From NCBI GenBank assembly GCA_025362155.1, contig JANYHX010000129.1:1-9617 (forward strand): DNA of 9,617 nt. The letters are read 5' to 3'. This stretch comes from Gallionella sp. (lineage in GTDB: Bacteria; Pseudomonadota; Gammaproteobacteria; Burkholderiales; Gallionellaceae). A program made the translations under genes and the position numbers. The notes under the pieces were generated by a model, which worked only from the letters and a program-made list of their open reading frames with translations, ran no database searches and was not told the origin of the DNA. Of this stretch, positions 6,550 through 9,617 are shown piece by piece (position 1 is the first letter of the stretch; each line of letters starts with the position of its first letter).

Positions 6550-9500
6550 GTGGGTGTTCCTCGTTTGTAGCGGGCTTTGGCCCGTCCTTATGCCTTTGGC
6601 CGGGGAAGATGCGGCGGATCACCACATAAAAAACCGGCACAAAAAACACCGCCAATACCGTCGCGGCGATCATGCCACCCATCACGCCGGTGCCGATGGC
6701 GTGACGACCATTCGCGCCCGCGCCGGTAGAAATGACCAGCGGCAGGACGCCTAGAACAAACGCGATAGAGGTCATCAAAATGGGACGGAACCTCAGGCGG
6801 CATGCTTCCAGTGTGGCATCAACCAGATCATGCCCCTTATCCTGCAAATCACGGGCGAACTGAATAATCAAAATCGCATTCTTCGCCGCAAGGCCAATGA
6901 TAACGATCAGCCCCACCTTGAAATAAATATCATTGGGCAAGCCGCGTAGCGTCACTGCGGCGAGCGCACCCAGTATGCCAATGGGCACTACCAGAATCAC
7001 GGCGACCGGAATGGACCAGCTCTCATACAACGCAGCCAGACACAAGAATACGGCCACCACGGAAAGGCCAAACAAAAATGGCGCCTGGCTGCCGGAAAGC
7101 CGTTCCTCGCGTGATGTGCCGGCCCATTCGAAACCAAAGCCGGGCGGCAATTGAGAGGCCACTTCCTCCATCGCCGCCAATGCAGCGCCGCTGCTACCAC
7201 CGGGTGCTGGGCCGCCCGAAATTTTCATTGATGGCAGGCCATTGAAGCGATCCAGCTTCGGCAAATCTACAATCCAGCGTGGCGTGCCAATATCAGACAA
7301 CTGTACCATTCCGCCTTGTGCATTCCGCACTTGCAGCCGCATTATCTGTTCCGGCGTGGTGCGGTTGCTGGCTTCCGCCTGCATCTGCACTCGCAGGATG
7401 CGGCCTTCGCGTACGAAGTCGTTGATGTAGGCAACACCCAGTGCGGATTGCAAGGTTTCATTCAAAGTGGCGATGTCTATACCCAATGCCTGCGCTTTCA
7501 GGCGGTCAATATCTATTTGTAATTGCGGCCCTGGCTCTTGCCCTTCCGGACGCACCCCCATCAGCGCGGAATTTTTGCTGGCGATACCCAGCGCCATGTT
7601 GCGCGCTTCGAGCAATTTCTCTCGCCCTAGTCCAGCTTGATCTTGCAGACGGAAATCGAATCCACCAATAGCTGCCAACTCGGGTATCGGCGGTACGTTG
7701 ATGGCGAATATCATCGCCTGCTTGATGCGGAATAATGCCATGTTGGCGCGCTTCACCAGCGAGGTGGCAGAACTATCCGGGCTGGGGCGTTCATCCCAAC
7801 TTTTCAGGCGGACAAATGCGATTGCCGCGTTCTGCCCGCGACCGAAGAAAGAAAATCCGAGTACGCCGATGACATGCGCCACCTCGGGCTGCTTGAGATA
7901 GAACTGCTCCACTTCGGCAAGTACCTCTTGGGTACGTTCCCGCGTGGCGCCTGGTGGTAGTTGGATTACGCTGATGAAATAACCCTGATCTTCTTCCGGA
8001 AGGAAGCTGGTTGGCAAATGCACGAACAGCCAGCCCATGACGCCCACAAGGACTGCATAGACCACCAGGTAGCGACCGGTACGCTTCAGCACGTCGCTGA
8101 CCCCCGACTTGTAGCGCTGGGTGGTTCTATTGAAGAAACGATTAAACCAGCCCAGAAAACCTGTCGTCGGCACCATTTCATGGCCCGGAGAATTTTTTAA
8201 CAGCGCGGCGCATAGTGCCGGTGTCAGGGTCAATGCCATCAGCATCGAGAACAGGATGGTCAGAATCAGGGTGACCGCGAACTGGCGATAGATCGCACCC
8301 ACGGAACCGCCGAAGAAAGTCATCGGGATGAATACTGAGCACAGTACCAGAGTAATCGCGATGATGGCGCCGAATATCTGCCCCATCGCCTTGTGCGTGG
8401 CATCACGCGGCGAAAGGCCTTCTTCGGTCATGATACGTTCCACGTTTTCCACCACCACGATAGCATCATCCACCACAATGCCGACCGCCAGCACCATGGC
8501 AAATAGCGTCAGCGTATTGATCGAGTAGCCGACCACATACAAACCCACCATACCGCCGATCAGCGCGACCGGTACAACAATGGCGGGAATGATGGTGGCG
8601 CGCAGGTTACCCAGAAATAAATAGATCACCAGGAATACCAACAGCATGGCTTCCGCCAGCGTCTTCACCACTTCATTGATCGAAATTTCCACGAACTCGG
8701 AAGTGTCGTAAGGCACTAACCAGTCCACTCCTTTGGGGAAAAATTTTGCCAGCTCCGTCATCTTGGCCTTGACCGCTTTGGCGGTATCCAACGCATTCGC
8801 CGAGGGCGACAGGCGGATCGCGATGGCCGACGCAGGCTGTCCGTCGATGCGTGCCGCAATGGAATAATCCTGCGCCCCCAATTCCACCCGCGCCACGTCC
8901 TTAACCCGCACGGTAGAACCATCTGGATTGGCGCGCACGATCACATTGCCGAACTCTTGCGGTGTGGTCAGCTTGCTCTTGGTCACGATCACCGCATTCA
9001 ACTGCTGTCCGGGCGCCGCCGGCAATTGCCCGAGTTCACCGGTGGCAAGCTGCGTATTCTGGGCGCGCACAGCCCGGGTAATATCGCCGGGGGTCAAGTT
9101 ATAGATCTGAAGCTTCTCCGGCTTCAGCCACAACCGCATCGAGTATTCTGTACCAAATAATATGGCCTCACCCACGCCCGGTAAACGACGAATATTTTCC
9201 AGCAAGTTGGCTGCCGCATAGCTGCCGAGCGCCACATTGTCGCGGCTCTTGTCCGGCGAAATCAGCGCGATGAACATCAAATAATTCCGTGCCGATTTCG
9301 CCACGGTTACGCCAACGCGGCGCACCTCCTCCGGCAATCTGGGTTCAACGCGCTTGACGCGGTTTTGTGTTTCGACCGAAGCGACATCCAGGTTGGTACC
9401 GGCCTCAAAAGTCAGCGTGATGGTGCCGACCCCCAGTTCGGAAGATGAATCCATATAAAGCAAATGTTCGATGCCGTTCAATTCCTGCTCGACCAGCGCG

Positions 9501-9617
9501 ACGGCGGTTTCTTCCACCACCTGCGCTGAGGCGCCGGGATAGTTGAGCGTGATAGCCAAAGCAGGCGGAGCCACTGCCGGATAAGAAGCGACCGGCAGGT
9601 TGCGTAAGGCTAACGCG
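6542..9617 (-). CDS. AcrB-like RND (HAE1) multidrug efflux transporter, 5' end cut by window edge
   Basis: The frame is open to the right edge and about 1,025 residues are visible. The GTG at 9574 is internal, because the preceding codons still encode family sequence (LPVASYPAVAPP), so only the initiator and most of the first membrane helix, some 30 residues, are missing. This is the inner-membrane proton/drug antiporter of a tripartite pump. The proton-relay Asp pair in GIVVDDAIVVVENV is encoded at 8465-8470, and the relay Lys in GLAAKNAILI at 6881-6883. Other AcrB landmarks are FFGGSVGAIYRQF, SFLPEEDQG, the switch-loop segment FFGRGQN, CLAALYESWSIP and STGAGANGRHAIGTGVMGG. It overlaps the outer-membrane factor gene by 8 bp. 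The periplasmic adaptor gene is expected upstream, outside the window. The many hydrophobic drug classes exported by AcrB relatives are plausible substrates, but some binding-pocket aromatics differ from AcrB. Confidence 0.96.
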   Translation of the reverse strand, partial: ALALRNLPVASYPAVAPPALAITLNYPGASAQVVEETAVALVEQELNGIEHLLYMDSSSELGVGTITLTFEAGTNLDVASVETQNRVKRVEPRLPEEVRRVGVTVAKSARNYLMFIALISPDKSRDNVALGSYAAANLLENIRRLPGVGEAILFGTEYSMRLWLKPEKLQIYNLTPGDITRAVRAQNTQLATGELGQLPAAPGQQLNAVIVTKSKLTTPQEFGNVIVRANPDGSTVRVKDVARVELGAQDYSIAARIDGQPASAIAIRLSPSANALDTAKAVKAKMTELAKFFPKGVDWLVPYDTSEFVEISINEVVKTLAEAMLLVFLVIYLFLGNLRATIIPAIVVPVALIGGMVGLYVVGYSINTLTLFAMVLAVGIVVDDAIVVVENVERIMTEEGLSPRDATHKAMGQIFGAIIAITLVLCSVFIPMTFFGGSVGAIYRQFAVTLILTILFSMLMALTLTPALCAALLKNSPGHEMVPTTGFLGWFNRFFNRTTQRYKSGVSDVLKRTGRYLVVYAVLVGVMGWLFVHLPTSFLPEEDQGYFISVIQLPPGATRERTQEVLAEVEQFYLKQPEVAHVIGVLGFSFFGRGQNAAIAFVRLKSWDERPSPDSSATSLVKRANMALFRIKQAMIFAINVPPIPELAAIGGFDFRLQDQAGLGREKLLEARNMALGIASKNSALMGVRPEGQEPGPQLQIDIDRLKAQALGIDIATLNETLQSALGVAYINDFVREGRILRVQMQAEASNRTTPEQIMRLQVRNAQGGMVQLSDIGTPRWIVDLPKLDRFNGLPSMKISGGPAPGGSSGAALAAMEEVASQLPPGFGFEWAGTSREERLSGSQAPFLFGLSVVAVFLCLAALYESWSIPVAVILVVPIGILGALAAVTLRGLPNDIYFKVGLIVIIGLAAKNAILIIQFARDLQDKGHDLVDATLEACRLRFRPILMTSIAFVLGVLPLVISTGAGANGRHAIGTGVMGGMIAATVLAVFFVPVFYVVIRRIFPGQRHKDGPKPATNEEHPHD

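Noticed and set aside
9572..9574. GTG as a possible start of the RND transporter
   Set aside because: Conserved RND sequence continues upstream of it in frame to the window edge, so the gene is cut there and the GTG is an internal Val.

Overview
The window looks like chromosomal DNA from a Gram-negative proteobacterium, most likely a betaproteobacterium. This rests on the AcrB-type RND pump with its NodT-type outer-membrane lipoprotein and on an O-antigen-type sugar cassette; the lineage is an inference from protein style and moderate GC, not a marker gene. All eight supported genes lie on the minus strand, so the biological order runs from right to left. Both outermost genes are cut by the window edges.

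Right part (9617 to 4418): an efflux operon. It holds an AcrB-like inner-membrane RND transporter (5' end outside the window), an outer-membrane factor lipoprotein of the NodT/OprM type, and a TetR-family regulator of the CecR/YbiH type. The genes overlap by 8 bp and 1 bp, so they are probably translationally coupled. The periplasmic adaptor and the operon promoter and operator should lie just beyond the right edge.

Middle (4417 to 4115): about 300 bp without a recognisable gene. It is AT-rich in places and holds one perfect 7-bp inverted repeat, a weak promoter candidate and short broken reading frames. It separates the efflux operon from the sugar genes.

Left part (4114 to 1): a compact glycan-biosynthesis cassette. 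It holds a VioA-like PLP-dependent sugar aminotransferase, a WbqC-family protein, two tandem paralogous proteins of the five-bladed beta-propeller (GH43/GH32-like) type without signal peptides, and a GNAT acetyltransferase cut by the left edge. Spacing is 42 bp, then 3 bp, 2 bp and a 4-bp ATGA overlap. The most economical reading is that the aminotransferase makes a dTDP-4-amino-4,6-dideoxyhexose (Qui4N-like), and WbqC, the propeller pair and the GNAT then modify or acylate that amino sugar for O-antigen or exopolysaccharide. The roles of WbqC and the propeller pair are not established; this coupled five-gene set is the part of the window most likely to hold something undescribed.
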